Notes under the pieces: generated by a model
Seen by the model: the letters and a program-made list of their open reading frames with translations, nothing else
Database searches by the model: none
Told to the model about the DNA's origin: nothing
Shown here: positions 17,910-27,133 of the stretch, in pieces
Layout of the letters: each line of letters starts with the position of its first letter
Numbering within the stretch: position 1 is the first letter of the stretch
DNA from: DAOUJW01 sp965218945
GTDB lineage: Bacteria > Chloroflexota > Dehalococcoidia > Lucifugimonadales > UBA2985
Length of the DNA stretch: 64,000 nt
Reading direction: 5' to 3'
Assembly: GCA_965218945.1 (NCBI GenBank)
Contig: OZ244718.1
Span: 62,001 to 126,000, forward strand
Made by a program: the position numbers and the translations under genes

Positions 17910-20900
17910 TCACGGGGTGTAGTCCTGGCCGTTCAACGTCTCGAGGCTGGTCAGGGGCGCGAGCACGTCGTCGGGCGGCCTGATGGGCCGCACGTCCAGT
18001 TCCCGCAGGGTGTTCAGGCCCCTGAAGATGTCCTCGTCGACGAATTTGATGCCGCGTCCTAGATAGCCTGCATTGGCGATGCGCAGGATCTGCAGGCTGT
18101 CCAGGCCGTCGAACACGCCCACGGGCACTGCCGTCGAATCCAAGAGGGTGTCGCTGAGGTCCAGCTCGACCAGGGTGTCCAGGCCCCCGAATATGCCTCT
18201 GTTCAAGTTCAGTAGATTGGTGTCGCTGAGGTCCAGCACCTCCAGGCTGTCCAGGCCGTCGAATAGGCCTACGGGCAACTGGTTCCAATTATGGCCGCTC
18301 AGGCTGTAGCCGCTCAGATTCAGTATCTCCAGTTCAGACAGCCCCGCGAAGTCGCCTGCCTTCAGGCCGTAGCCGGTCCGGCCTGTGAGGTCCAGCTCGG
18401 TGATGGCCGGCAGGTCGCTGGGAGAGACCATGTGACAGAAGTCAAAGGAGGCCGTGGCCGCCACGATGGCGTCGGCCACGGCCGCAGTGCGGTCGCAGAT
18501 GTCGATGAGCTCAAAGACATCGAGTTCTACGTCTACCGTGGCCAGGTTCGCCCAGTTCGGGTCTGTTGTTCCAGCCCATCGGTACAAGGTGCCCCCGTTG
18601 AAGCCACTTTGAGAGCTTGCGCCGCTGGACTTCAATGGGGTGGCGCCGTCCAGGCTCAGGGTAAAATCGAACGGGATGGCCGGCTGGACCTCCAATTGGA
18701 ACCCGGTCAGCCCACCCGTTTTCTGATAACCGACCGTAGATACGGTGTACTGGACGCCGCCCACGGTGAACGTGGTAGGGGAAAAGGCGGTGAATCCTGC
18801 AACGTCATACCCAGAGAAGGCGGGACCGGCGTCCACCGTCATCTCCGCCTCGAAGGTAAACGGCGTCGGCATGGTGGGGGTGGTGAAGGCGCCGAGCTCC
18901 TCCAGCGTGGTGCCTTCCCTGAAGGCCACGGCGCCAGTGAAGTCCAGTTCCACAGAGACCGAGTCGTTGTTGGACAAGCTCGGCCCGCCACCCCAGTTGT
19001 AAGTTCGTTCACTAACGGTTGCGTCGCTGCTGTTGAATTCCGTTGTACCCACGGTGAGCGTGAACGCAGCGTCGTCAGGCAGTGCCCTGTCAAACGTCAG
19101 AAACAACACTCCACGTTCAGCAGGAGGTATGAAATCTCCTGCACCGACACGGAGCTCAACAATGGAGTAGTCGACGCCACCCAGCTCAAAGGTGGTGGGG
19201 GAAAGACTCCCGTACGGGGTGACTGGGCCAGATCCAACTTGGTCGTACCCGAGACCTGCAAAAAATGCGCGACCAACCGTCAGCGTTCCTTGGTAGCTAG
19301 CCACCGAACCTTGAGGGGGCATGAACGTTTCGGTCTCGCCCACCTCCACGTCGTAGGCGGCGCCCGGGTCCAGGCCGGTCAGTCTCGCGTCGGCGGTGAA
19401 ATCGGAGAATGTCAACTCCACGGGATCGGACCAAACGGTGCCATCGCTGGGCTTGTGCCTGAGGTAGTAGGTGTACCCGGGCTCGGCCTCGCCCTCGTTG
19501 CTGTGGGGGTACCACCTGAAGCAGCACCTTCCGTCCACGTCCGCGCCAGCCAGGGAGACCGTCACCGTGGCCTCCGTGTGGGTCAGGCCGGAGGTCTCGA
19601 TACCGGCCAGCCGGGCATAATCGGTGCGGAAGACCTCGCGGCCCGCGTCGCCCAGGTCATACTTCGTTTCCACCCCGTAGCTCGCTATCACCGTGTATTG
19701 GGTTTCCGGACGCAAGCCCAACAACAGGAAACGAGCGTAGCCTCCGTCGGGATGCACATACATGGTCGCGCCGGAGAGGGTGCCCAGGACCTTCACCGAT
19801 ACCGCCAGCTCTGCGCTGCCGTACTGGCGCACCAGTTCCTGAACGTCCAACTTGACCACGGCCATGGTGTCGGTGACACGCTCCATAGACAACGTGTCTT
19901 CCGGCAGTACGACATCCGGCAGTTCGTAGGCGTAGATCTTGTCGTCGTCAGAGTCCGACACCCACATGGTGCTGCCGTCGGACCAGATGCCGCGAGCTCG
20001 GTCATTCGACGCCGCTAGTTCAATGTACCTGGGAGTGTTGGGAGCCTTGGTCGAACGCCAATAGGCGTAGATTCTGTCTAAGAAATTGGATACGAACAGG
20101 GTGGTCTCGTCCGCCCATATGCCAGCAGGGCTGTTATTTTTGACTGCGTGCAGGCCCGTGAAGTCCTCGTTGGGCACGCGGGCCTTGGTATCCATGTCGT
20201 AGGCGTTTACTCTGTTGTCACCTTCATCCACCACCCACATAATGTCGCCGTCGGACCAAATCCCCGTAGGCGTGGCTCCTGCGGCCTCTCCATCGAGATT
20301 AATCAGGTACAGGTTATTGAAGTCCTCGTTGGGTACGCGGGCCTTGGTAGCCATATCGTAGGCGTAGACCTTGTGGTCCCTTTCGTCGGCGACCCACATG
20401 TTGCTGCCGTCAGACCAGAGACCGCGAGGATCGTCGTTCCCCGCGTCGTCCAGGGTGTTGAAGTCCTTGGCGGAGTCCCGCTGCTTCGTCGACATGTTGT
20501 AGGCGTAGATCTTGGCGTCATCGTGGTCTGCGACCCACATGGTGGCGCCGTCAGACCAGATGCCCTGAGGGAAATCGTTTCCGGCGGCATCCAGCGTGTT
20601 GAATTCGTCGGCGGGGAGGTGGCCGGGAAAGGCCGGGACGAAGGTGCCGCTGACCTCGATCAGGTAGGACTCTGAGGAGGTTATGCTCCACATTCCGCCG
20701 GTCACAGCGAGATGAGTGTCATTACCGATCGACCAGCCCGACGCGCCGCCGGCGTCCTCGTTGGAGCTTCTAGTTACCGACACATCAATGGTGTCTGTGT
20801 CGGCGACCCGATCGAAGACAGCGAAGTAGGTAGTGCTCGGCGAAAGCGTGGGGCACGTTGGCGGCGCGTCAAATGTGTTCACCGCGGCCTTGTTGAAGCT

Positions 20901-23642
20901 CGACGGGTCGCTCAGCGTGCAGAGAACATCGCCGGGATCGCCGTTGTCGTCCGCGTTCAGCGTTACGGTCAGCTGGCTGCCGACTGTCGAGGCGTTGTCG
21001 AAATTAATGAGATAGATGCCGATAGAGCTCAGCGTGTAGCCGGCGGTGTTGGCGCCGGTGGAGAACTGTTGGGCAGAGCTGACCAGGTTGTATGTGACGT
21101 CTTTGGGCTGCCCCGTGTTCTTGATCAGGGCGACTTCCGTGTCGTGCCGGGATAGAGCGTATGTGACATCCTCCTCCTCTACGACAGCCGGAGGTACCAG
21201 CCCTCCCACGGGTACTGCGCAGGCCCCGTCGCCGGTCCCTCCGGGGAGGAGGACCGCCCACGTGTTGGAGGTCAGGCTCAGCCCCTGCGGGCGCCGCGCC
21301 CTCACCTGGTACGTGTAGGTCTCTCCGGGCGTGACCGAGGCATCGGTGTAGGCGGTTCCCGTGGAGCCGGTGTCGGCAACCAGGGTGGTGAACCCACCGT
21401 CGCACGTGGCCCGCTGGACCTCGTACCCCCTGATCCATTCGACGCCCTCCGCCGGAGCGTCCCAGGTCAACCTGACATTCGTGGTGACGCCCTCCTCCCC
21501 AAGTTCCACCTCCCCATACACCAGAGCCTCGAGGTTCGAGGGCGCCCACGCCGTCGTCTCAGGCGCGGCTTCGGGCCGCCTCACGTCCACGCGGTTCGAC
21601 ATCTTGCTGTAGTCGTCCCCGCGCAGGGCGCGCACCCGGTACATGTAGTACTCCCCCAGGGTCTGGGCGTATCCGTCCTTGTAGGCGGTCTCGGCAGACC
21701 CCGTGTCCCACTTCCACACCAGCCATTCGTTCTCGCCCTGGTTGGGGAGTCGGCGCAGCACCCGGTAACCGGTCACGGAATCGGCGTCGGCGGCCGGCGC
21801 GTCCCAGGTCAGCTCAACGCCGTCCTCCTGTATCACGAACGTGAGGTTGCTGGGGGCCAGGTTCTCGGGCGTGGCCGGGGGCTCGGGCGCCTCGACGACT
21901 TTGTTCGAGCCCTGGCTCCTCGCCTGGCCGCGAACGGCCTTCACCTGGTAGGCGTAGGTCTCTTCTGAGTCGGTGGCCGTGGTGTCGGAGTAGGTGGTGT
22001 CGGTGGACGCCGTGTCGGCCACCAGGGTTGTCAGCTCCCCCTCGCCCACGGCGCGCAGTATCTCGTAGGCGGTGACGCTGTCAGCGTCCTCCGCCGGGGC
22101 GGTCCAGCTCAGGTTGATACCGCCGTCAACCTTCTCGGCGGTGAGGTTCGACGGGGCGAGGTCAACGGGGTCATGGGGGAGTTGGACCTGGGCCTGACCG
22201 GATGCCTGGCTCCGCTCCTCGCCCCGGATGGCCTTCACCTCGTAGGTGTAGGTCTCGCCCGCCTCGGTGGCGGTGGCGTCGGTGTAAGTATTGGTCGTGG
22301 ACCCGGTGTCGGCCACCAGGGTCACCAGATCTCCCTCGCCCACGGCGCGCAGGACCGCGTAACCGGTGACGCTGTCGGCGTCCTCCGCCGGGACGGTCCA
22401 GATCAGGACAACCTGGGTGGTGAAGTCCTCTTCCCCCACCTCGCCCGTGGTCACGATCAGAGCGATGAGGTCCGACGGGGCGAGGTCAACGGGGTCATGG
22501 GGGAGTTGGACCTGGGCCTGGCCCGATGCCTGGCTGCGGTCCTCGCCCCGGATGGCCTTGACCTGGTAGGCGTAGGTCTCTCCCGCCTCGGTGGCGGTGG
22601 CGTCGGTGTAGGCGGTGTCGGTGGACCCGGTGTCGGCCGCCAGGGTTGTCAGCTCCCCCTGGCCCACGGCGCGCAGCACCTCGTAGCCGGTGACGCTATC
22701 GGCGTCCTCCGCCGGGGCGGTCCAGTTCAGGGTCACCCCGCTTCCCTCGGCGAGCGCGGCGGTCAGGCTGGTGGGCGCCTGGTCATCGGGAGTGGACTCC
22801 GGCTCCGGCGTGGGGGTCGGGTCCGGCACGTAGTCGGCTGGCAGTTCGATGCGGGCGAAGTTCGACCAACGGCTCACCTCGCTGCCTCGCAGGGCCTTGA
22901 GCCGGTAGACGTACACCACCCCGGCCTCGTTGGCGGTCGCGTCGGTGTAGGTCGTGGCCGTGCTTTCGGTGTCGGCCACTAGGGTCGCCAGGGTGGTTTC
23001 GCCCTCCATGGGGCGGCGGCGCAGAATCTCGTAGCCGGTGACGCTATCGGCGTCCTCCGCAGGGGCGGTCCAGCTCAGGGTCACCTTGTTCTCGACCAAG
23101 CTGACCGTCAGGCCGGTGGGACGCAGGTCCGCAGGGTCTGGCGTGGACACCGGCTCTGGTGATGGCGTAGGGGTAGGAGTGGGAGTGGGTTCCAGGGTCG
23201 AATCCGGCGCTGCCGGGGTCTCGGCTTTGACGTAGCCCGACCACTGGCTGACGCCGGTGGGGCTGACCGACTTCACCCGGTAGATGTAGGTGCTCGACGC
23301 CGATACCGAGCTGTCGGTGTAGCTGGTTCCGGGACCGGCGTTGCTCTCGATCACGTGGAAGACCTGCGATGCATCCGTATCCGGGTGGCGTCGAAGGATG
23401 GCGTAGTGGGTGACCGTCTGGTCCGTCGAGGCCGTCCAGGTGAGGACGACCGAATCGTGCGCCGCCGAGGCCTGGAGGTTGGTGGGTTTGGCCGGAGGGT
23501 TGGCGCCGGTGGCGGCCGCGGTGGCGGTCACCTCCTGGCTCTGGGCCTGGACAACCCAGGGGATGAGCACAAGGGCGGCGCAAAGGGCCGCCAGTCCGAT
23601 GAGCAGCAGTAGGGGCGGCGAAAGACGCCGGGAGGTGGTCAT
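17910..23642 (-). CDS. Giant secreted FnIII / propeller / leucine-rich repeat protein C
   Basis: A 1910-aa protein starts at ATG 23642 behind GGAGG. The signal peptide (MTTSRRLSPP, hydrophobic core, QAQSQ) and the first FnIII domain are nearly those of protein A. Seven or eight FnIII domains follow to about residue 815, with the recurring phrase ADSVTGYEILR and Pro/Thr linkers. Then come a surface module (830-1000), beta-propeller-like repeats with WSDGxxMWVAD (about 1000-1245) and further beta domains. Leucine-rich repeats with the GLDSLEVLDLSD pattern end the protein (about 1740-1910). The architecture fits extracellular binding to proteins or glycans; no enzyme motif was seen. It is divergent from the histidine kinase fusion at 24015. 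Confidence 0.92.
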   Translation of the reverse strand: MTTSRRLSPPLLLLIGLAALCAALVLIPWVVQAQSQEVTATAAATGANPPAKPTNLQASAAHDSVVLTWTASTDQTVTHYAILRRHPDTDASQVFHVIESNAGPGTSYTDSSVSASSTYIYRVKSVSPTGVSQWSGYVKAETPAAPDSTLEPTPTPTPTPSPEPVSTPDPADLRPTGLTVSLVENKVTLSWTAPAEDADSVTGYEILRRRPMEGETTLATLVADTESTATTYTDATANEAGVVYVYRLKALRGSEVSRWSNFARIELPADYVPDPTPTPEPESTPDDQAPTSLTAALAEGSGVTLNWTAPAEDADSVTGYEVLRAVGQGELTTLAADTGSTDTAYTDATATEAGETYAYQVKAIRGEDRSQASGQAQVQLPHDPVDLAPSDLIALIVTTGEVGEEDFTTQVVLIWTVPAEDADSVTGYAVLRAVGEGDLVTLVADTGSTTNTYTDATATEAGETYTYEVKAIRGEERSQASGQAQVQLPHDPVDLAPSNLTAEKVDGGINLSWTAPAEDADSVTAYEILRAVGEGELTTLVADTASTDTTYSDTTATDSEETYAYQVKAVRGQARSQGSNKVVEAPEPPATPENLAPSNLTFVIQEDGVELTWDAPAADADSVTGYRVLRRLPNQGENEWLVWKWDTGSAETAYKDGYAQTLGEYYMYRVRALRGDDYSKMSNRVDVRRPEAAPETTAWAPSNLEALVYGEVELGEEGVTTNVRLTWDAPAEGVEWIRGYEVQRATCDGGFTTLVADTGSTGTAYTDASVTPGETYTYQVRARRPQGLSLTSNTWAVLLPGGTGDGACAVPVGGLVPPAVVEEEDVTYALSRHDTEVALIKNTGQPKDVTYNLVSSAQQFSTGANTAGYTLSSIGIYLINFDNASTVGSQLTVTLNADDNGDPGDVLCTLSDPSSFNKAAVNTFDAPPTCPTLSPSTTYFAVFDRVADTDTIDVSVTRSSNEDAGGASGWSIGNDTHLAVTGGMWSITSSESYLIEVSGTFVPAFPGHLPADEFNTLDAAGNDFPQGIWSDGATMWVADHDDAKIYAYNMSTKQRDSAKDFNTLDDAGNDDPRGLWSDGSNMWVADERDHKVYAYDMATKARVPNEDFNNLYLINLDGEAAGATPTGIWSDGDIMWVVDEGDNRVNAYDMDTKARVPNEDFTGLHAVKNNSPAGIWADETTLFVSNFLDRIYAYWRSTKAPNTPRYIELAASNDRARGIWSDGSTMWVSDSDDDKIYAYELPDVVLPEDTLSMERVTDTMAVVKLDVQELVRQYGSAELAVSVKVLGTLSGATMYVHPDGGYARFLLLGLRPETQYTVIASYGVETKYDLGDAGREVFRTDYARLAGIETSGLTHTEATVTVSLAGADVDGRCCFRWYPHSNEGEAEPGYTYYLRHKPSDGTVWSDPVELTFSDFTADARLTGLDPGAAYDVEVGETETFMPPQGSVASYQGTLTVGRAFFAGLGYDQVGSGPVTPYGSLSPTTFELGGVDYSIVELRVGAGDFIPPAERGVLFLTFDRALPDDAAFTLTVGTTEFNSSDATVSERTYNWGGGPSLSNNDSVSVELDFTGAVAFREGTTLEELGAFTTPTMPTPFTFEAEMTVDAGPAFSGYDVAGFTAFSPTTFTVGGVQYTVSTVGYQKTGGLTGFQLEVQPAIPFDFTLSLDGATPLKSSGASSQSGFNGGTLYRWAGTTDPNWANLATVDVELDVFELIDICDRTAAVADAIVAATASFDFCHMVSPSDLPAITELDLTGRTGYGLKAGDFAGLSELEILNLSGYSLSGHNWNQLPVGLFDGLDSLEVLDLSDTNLLNLNRGIFGGLDTLVELDLSDTLLDSTAVPVGVFDGLDSLQILRIANAGYLGRGIKFVDEDIFRGLNTLRELDVRPIRPPDDVLAPLTSLETLNGQDYTP

Positions 23643-23655
23643 GACTTACCTCCGG

Positions 23656-23787
23656 CTAGCCGAGGCCAAAAAATCGGGGGGGGGTGAACGTCTGTGCTAG
23701 GTCGCCGCGCACGACAGTCCCCGGCGCGACCGGCAGCGTCACTCCGTCCGCCGTCTCATCTGAATGGACCGATCGGTCGAGCCCCAT
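23656..23787 (-). CDS. Upstream leader ORF of gene C containing the poly-C run
   Basis: A 43-codon ORF runs from ATG 23787 (after GGGAGG) to TAG 23658-23656, 13 nt before the protein C start. Its first 20 residues are identical to the leader of A. With the C9 run it ends PPRFFGLG. The ribosome site of gene C (GGAGG) lies just after its stop, so ribosomes on the leader could affect initiation at C. Confidence 0.5.
   Translation of the reverse strand: MGLDRSVHSDETADGVTLPVAPGTVVRGDLAQTFTPPRFFGLG
23676..23684. repeat. Homopolymer G9 in the leader of gene C
   Basis: Nine G lie 33 nt upstream of the start of protein C, equivalent to the G12 and G11 runs in front of A and B. Confidence 0.85.
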
Positions 23788-23821
23788 ATGAAAGCCTCCC
23801 GAGAACAGGGTTAGTCAAGCT

Positions 23822-23849
23822 AAAATATCACCTCGCTATGAACGTTCAA
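23822..23849 (-). promoter_or_regulatory. Predicted promoter of gene C
   Basis: TTGAAC (23849-23844) and TATTTT (23827-23822) on the minus strand have a 16-nt spacer, as upstream of gene A. Confidence 0.45.
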
Positions 23850-23902
23850 TGGAAAAATAGGCTATTTTCGATGGCAGTCTGGTGAAGTTTTCCAGGAAGA
23901 GG

Positions 23903-23908
23903 TATAAT
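23903..23908 (+). promoter_or_regulatory. TATAAT -10 box upstream of the kinase fusion
   Basis: A perfect TATAAT lies 107 nt before the ATG of the histidine kinase fusion. No good -35 hexamer stands at 17 nt. Confidence 0.4.
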
Positions 23909-24014
23909 CGGGCCTGATTGCGCCCTATCCGCAAGGACTTCGCTCACCATCCGGTTTCGGCGTGCCGAGACGCTTGGCCGCGTGGTTTGATTACAAGAAG
24001 ATGAGGCCTGCCAT

Positions 24015-26423
24015 ATGAACGAGTCCGACACTCCCGGCCCTGAGACCGAGCCCCCTCGGGACCGCCTGTCCCGACTCAGCGAGGCCAGCCTCCGCATCAA
24101 CGAGAGCCTGGACTTCGACACGGTGCTCCAGGGGGTCCTGGCCTCCGCCCGGGACCTGACGAGGTCGCGCTACGGCGTGTTCATCCTCCTCGACGATGCC
24201 GGGGGAATGCGGGAATTCTTCGGCTCCGGCATGACGCCCGAGCAGGGACGGAAGCTATGGCCCGAACCGGACCGGGTCAGGTTCTTTGACTACGTTGGGA
24301 GTATTCAGAAATCGCTGCGAGTGCGGGACTTCCACAGCCACGCCCGGACGCTGGGGCTTCCTGAGTTCCCCCCGGCCATGACGGCGAGTTCCCTCCTGTC
24401 CTTTCTGGCTGCTCCAATCCGCCACCAGGGTGAGCACTTGGGCACCATCTACCTCGACGAGAAGGAAGGTGAATATACTCAGGAGGACGAGGAGACGCTG
24501 GTGCTGTTCGCCTCTCAGGCGGCGATGGTCATCGCCAACGCCCGCCGGTACAGGGACGAACAGCGGGCCAGGGCGCGCCTGGAGACGCTGATCGACACCT
24601 CTCCCGTGGGTGTGGCGGTCTTCGACGCCCGAACGGGAGCGCCGCTCTCCTTCAACCGGGAGGCGGTGCGGATGATGGAAGCCGTGCGGCTGCCCGACCG
24701 TCCACCGGAAGAACTGCTGCAAGTCCTTACCGTCCGGCGCTTCGATGGGCCGGCGGTGTCCCTGGCGGACCTTCCCCTCGCCCAGTTGCTGAGTAGGGGC
24801 GAGACGGTGCGGGCCGAGGAGATGGTCCTCAGCGTCCCCGATGGCCGGTCGATCACCGTCCTGGTCAACGCCACTCCGTTGCGCTCGGAGGATGACAACG
24901 AGGTGGAGACGGTGGTCGTCACCATGCAGGACATGACGCCTCTGGAGGAGTTGGAGAAGATGCGAGCCGAGTTCCTGGGGATGGTGAGCCACGAGCTGCG
25001 GGCGCCCCTGACCTCCATCAAGGGGTCGGTCGACACCCTGCTGGAGTCCTTCAACTCACTGGACTCCGCCGAGATGGTGCAGTTCATCCGCATCATCAAA
25101 TCCCAGAGCGACCGGATGCGGGACCTGATCAGCGACCTGCTGGACGTGGCCCGCATCGAGACCGGCATGTTTTCGGTGGCTCCCGAGCCGGTGGAAGCGG
25201 GAGACCTGGTGGACGAGGCGAAGAACATCTTCTTCACAGGAGGCGGCCGGAGAAACGTCACGATCGATATGGAACTTGACCTGCCCTGGGTGATGGCGGA
25301 CCGCCGGCGCATCGTCCAGGTCCTGTGCAATCTGCTGTCAAACGCAGCCCGGTACTCCCCCGAGTCCGCCCCCATCCGGGTCAACGCCTCCCTGGGGGAC
25401 GACCGCGTCGAAATGTCCGTGGCCGACGAAGGCCTAGGCGTGTCACCCGACGAAATGCCGTTGCTGTTCCGGAAGTTCTCCCGGAACATAGGCCATGGCG
25501 CGGCACGCGAGGCCCCGGACACCGGCCTCGGCCTTGCGATCTGCAAAGGGATCGTGGAGGCTCACGGCGGCCGCATTTGGGCCGCAAGCGCTGGATTGGG
25601 ACAGGGCTCCACGTTCACCTTCACCCTGCCGTTGGTCGGCGCCGCCGGCGCCGCGGTCGAGAGTCCCGCTCTGAGCGTCAGGTCGCAAACGGGGGCCAGA
25701 AACCTGACGCGGATTCTGGCGGTGGACGACGATCCGGCGGTCCTCCGGTATGTGCGGGACGCCCTCTCCAAGGCGGGCTATGTTCCGGTTGTGACCACCG
25801 ATCCGAACGAGGCACTCCGCATCGTCGAGAGAGACCGGCCCCGCCTGGTGCTGCTGGACCTGATGCTGCCGGGCAGCGACGGCATCGAGCTGATGAAGAG
25901 CATCCTGGAGATCACCGAGGTGCCGGTGATCTTTCTGTCGGCCTATGGCAGGGACGAGATCATCGCTCGGGCCATCGAGGCCGGGGCCGCCGACTACATG
26001 GTCAAGCCCTTCTCACCCACCGAGCTGGTGGCCAGGGTACGGGGGGCCATGCGCCGACGCCTGGCTGCCTCAACGGGAGAGCCGTCGGAACCCTTCGAAC
26101 TCGGCGACCTGGTCATCGACTACGCCGAACGGCGTGTGAGCGTGGCCGGGAGTGCGGTCCACATGACTCCCACCGAGTACGAGCTGCTCTTCGAGCTGTC
26201 GGTGCATGCCGGACGGGTGTTGACCTTCGATGCCCTGTTGGACCGGGTGTGGGGCTTTGGACGCTCCGGGAACAGGGGGAGTGTCACCACCTACGTGAAG
26301 CGGCTCCGCCGCAAGCTGGGGGAGAACGCCGACAGCCCGAAGTACATCTTCGCCGAGCCTCGCGTCGGCTACCGGATGCCGAAAGGGGAACAAACATCAG
26401 GTGAGCCCCCGGCAACTGATTGA
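24015..26423 (+). CDS. GAF-PAS histidine kinase fused to OmpR-type response regulator
   Basis: An 802-aa cytosolic one-protein phosphorelay. Domains are GAF (about 20-180), PAS-like (about 190-310), HisKA with the H-box SHELRAPL (phospho-acceptor His326), and HATPase (N-box around Asn439-Asn443, G1 DEGLG 471-475, G2 DTGLGLA 502-508). A receiver follows (acidic DDD 571-573, phospho-acceptor Asp615 in LLDLMLPG, Lys664), then a winged-helix DNA-binding domain (about 693-790, MTPTEYELLFEL and SVTTYVKRLRRKLG). There is no transmembrane segment, so the signal is probably internal and read by GAF/PAS. Fusion of kinase to DNA-binding regulator in one chain is unusual outside a few phyla. It is divergent from gene C and shares a regulatory region duplicated at gene A, so it may control the surface-protein family; this is inference. 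Confidence 0.93.
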   Translation: MNESDTPGPETEPPRDRLSRLSEASLRINESLDFDTVLQGVLASARDLTRSRYGVFILLDDAGGMREFFGSGMTPEQGRKLWPEPDRVRFFDYVGSIQKSLRVRDFHSHARTLGLPEFPPAMTASSLLSFLAAPIRHQGEHLGTIYLDEKEGEYTQEDEETLVLFASQAAMVIANARRYRDEQRARARLETLIDTSPVGVAVFDARTGAPLSFNREAVRMMEAVRLPDRPPEELLQVLTVRRFDGPAVSLADLPLAQLLSRGETVRAEEMVLSVPDGRSITVLVNATPLRSEDDNEVETVVVTMQDMTPLEELEKMRAEFLGMVSHELRAPLTSIKGSVDTLLESFNSLDSAEMVQFIRIIKSQSDRMRDLISDLLDVARIETGMFSVAPEPVEAGDLVDEAKNIFFTGGGRRNVTIDMELDLPWVMADRRRIVQVLCNLLSNAARYSPESAPIRVNASLGDDRVEMSVADEGLGVSPDEMPLLFRKFSRNIGHGAAREAPDTGLGLAICKGIVEAHGGRIWAASAGLGQGSTFTFTLPLVGAAGAAVESPALSVRSQTGARNLTRILAVDDDPAVLRYVRDALSKAGYVPVVTTDPNEALRIVERDRPRLVLLDLMLPGSDGIELMKSILEITEVPVIFLSAYGRDEIIARAIEAGAADYMVKPFSPTELVARVRGAMRRRLAASTGEPSEPFELGDLVIDYAERRVSVAGSAVHMTPTEYELLFELSVHAGRVLTFDALLDRVWGFGRSGNRGSVTTYVKRLRRKLGENADSPKYIFAEPRVGYRMPKGEQTSGEPPATD

Positions 26424-26471
26424 ACCGCTGTTTACCTACCTTCAATGAGGAAGTGAGGAGAGTGGGACACG

Positions 26472-26510
26472 ATGCCGCACCCCGATCTCGCCGTCGTGAC
26501 CGGCGCCTAG
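26472..26510 (+). pseudogene. Truncated 12-codon copy of the start of the gene at 27134
   Basis: ATG 26472 encodes MPHPDLAVVTGA then TAG. The first 12 codons of the gene at 27134 encode the same peptide, with silent differences only in the aligned bases. The copy sits immediately before the gene at 26524, so the two copies flank that gene as direct repeats of about 38 bp. Confidence 0.7.
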
Positions 26511-26523
26511 GGAGAGTTCCGAA

Positions 26524-27132
26524 ATGAAGTCGCGTTCCTTGAGAGATCTCCTAGAGGCATTGCGTCCCGGTGGGACGGCAAGTTGGCTCTGCTTGCTGTT
26601 TTTCATCGTTCCATTCGCCCTCTACTTCCTTACCGAGGGTGAATTGTTGGACCGACCAGCGGCTCTGGACGTGGGGTTTGTCACGGTCTCCGCCGCTCTC
26701 GGGGGACTCGTTCTCAATGCCGGGCTGAACCTCAAAGGCTCGAAGAGGAGAGAAACCGTTCGAGTGGCGCAGAAGTTCATCGCCGTTGTCATCCTGATGA
26801 TCATCTTCCTGCCCGCCCTGCACTTTGTCGCGTTGATGGATGGCATCAACCTATATTCTTTCCAACCCGACAGTCTTGAAGCTTGGCTTCGGGGGTTCTA
26901 CTTTTGGGTTGGCGCAGCTTCATTTTACGTCGGCATCAGCTTGTTCATCGTCGCCCTTGCTGACCTGGTGTCTGCGATGGTGGGGATAGACAGGACAGAA
27001 TACGCTTTGGGGGGAGATCATGGTACCTCAGTCCAGAACGATACGGGCGACTCCGGCTCAATTGCAGCCAATGAGGCCCCGAGGCGCGAGGGCACTCTGA
27101 CTGAGAACGAGAAGGTCAAGGAGGGGGACTGA
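26524..27132 (+). CDS. Four-helix membrane protein of unknown function
   Basis: A 202-aa protein starts with ATG after GGGAGAG. I do not recognise a family. Hydrophobic segments lie at about 20-40, 47-68, 82-105 and 123-152, with a short soluble hydrophilic C-terminal tail (about 160-202, rich in E, D, N and T). It is followed after 1 nt by the ATG of the NAD(P)-binding protein, so the two are probably co-transcribed. It is flanked by direct repeats of the start of that gene, which suggests it was inserted there. Confidence 0.75.
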   Translation: MKSRSLRDLLEALRPGGTASWLCLLFFIVPFALYFLTEGELLDRPAALDVGFVTVSAALGGLVLNAGLNLKGSKRRETVRVAQKFIAVVILMIIFLPALHFVALMDGINLYSFQPDSLEAWLRGFYFWVGAASFYVGISLFIVALADLVSAMVGIDRTEYALGGDHGTSVQNDTGDSGSIAANEAPRREGTLTENEKVKEGD

Positions 27133-27133
27133 G

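Larger units (their letters stand above)
23643..23991. repeat. Duplicated bidirectional regulatory region, copy 2 (copy 1 at 5470-5820)
   Basis: About 350 bp separate gene C from the kinase fusion and match the region upstream of gene A. This copy keeps both outward-facing predicted promoters. Confidence 0.85.

Noticed and set aside
25325..26404. Plus-strand 359-codon frame inside the kinase fusion
   Set aside because: It is a shifted frame in GC-rich coding DNA with Arg/Gly-rich translation; the fusion protein frame has all expected motifs.
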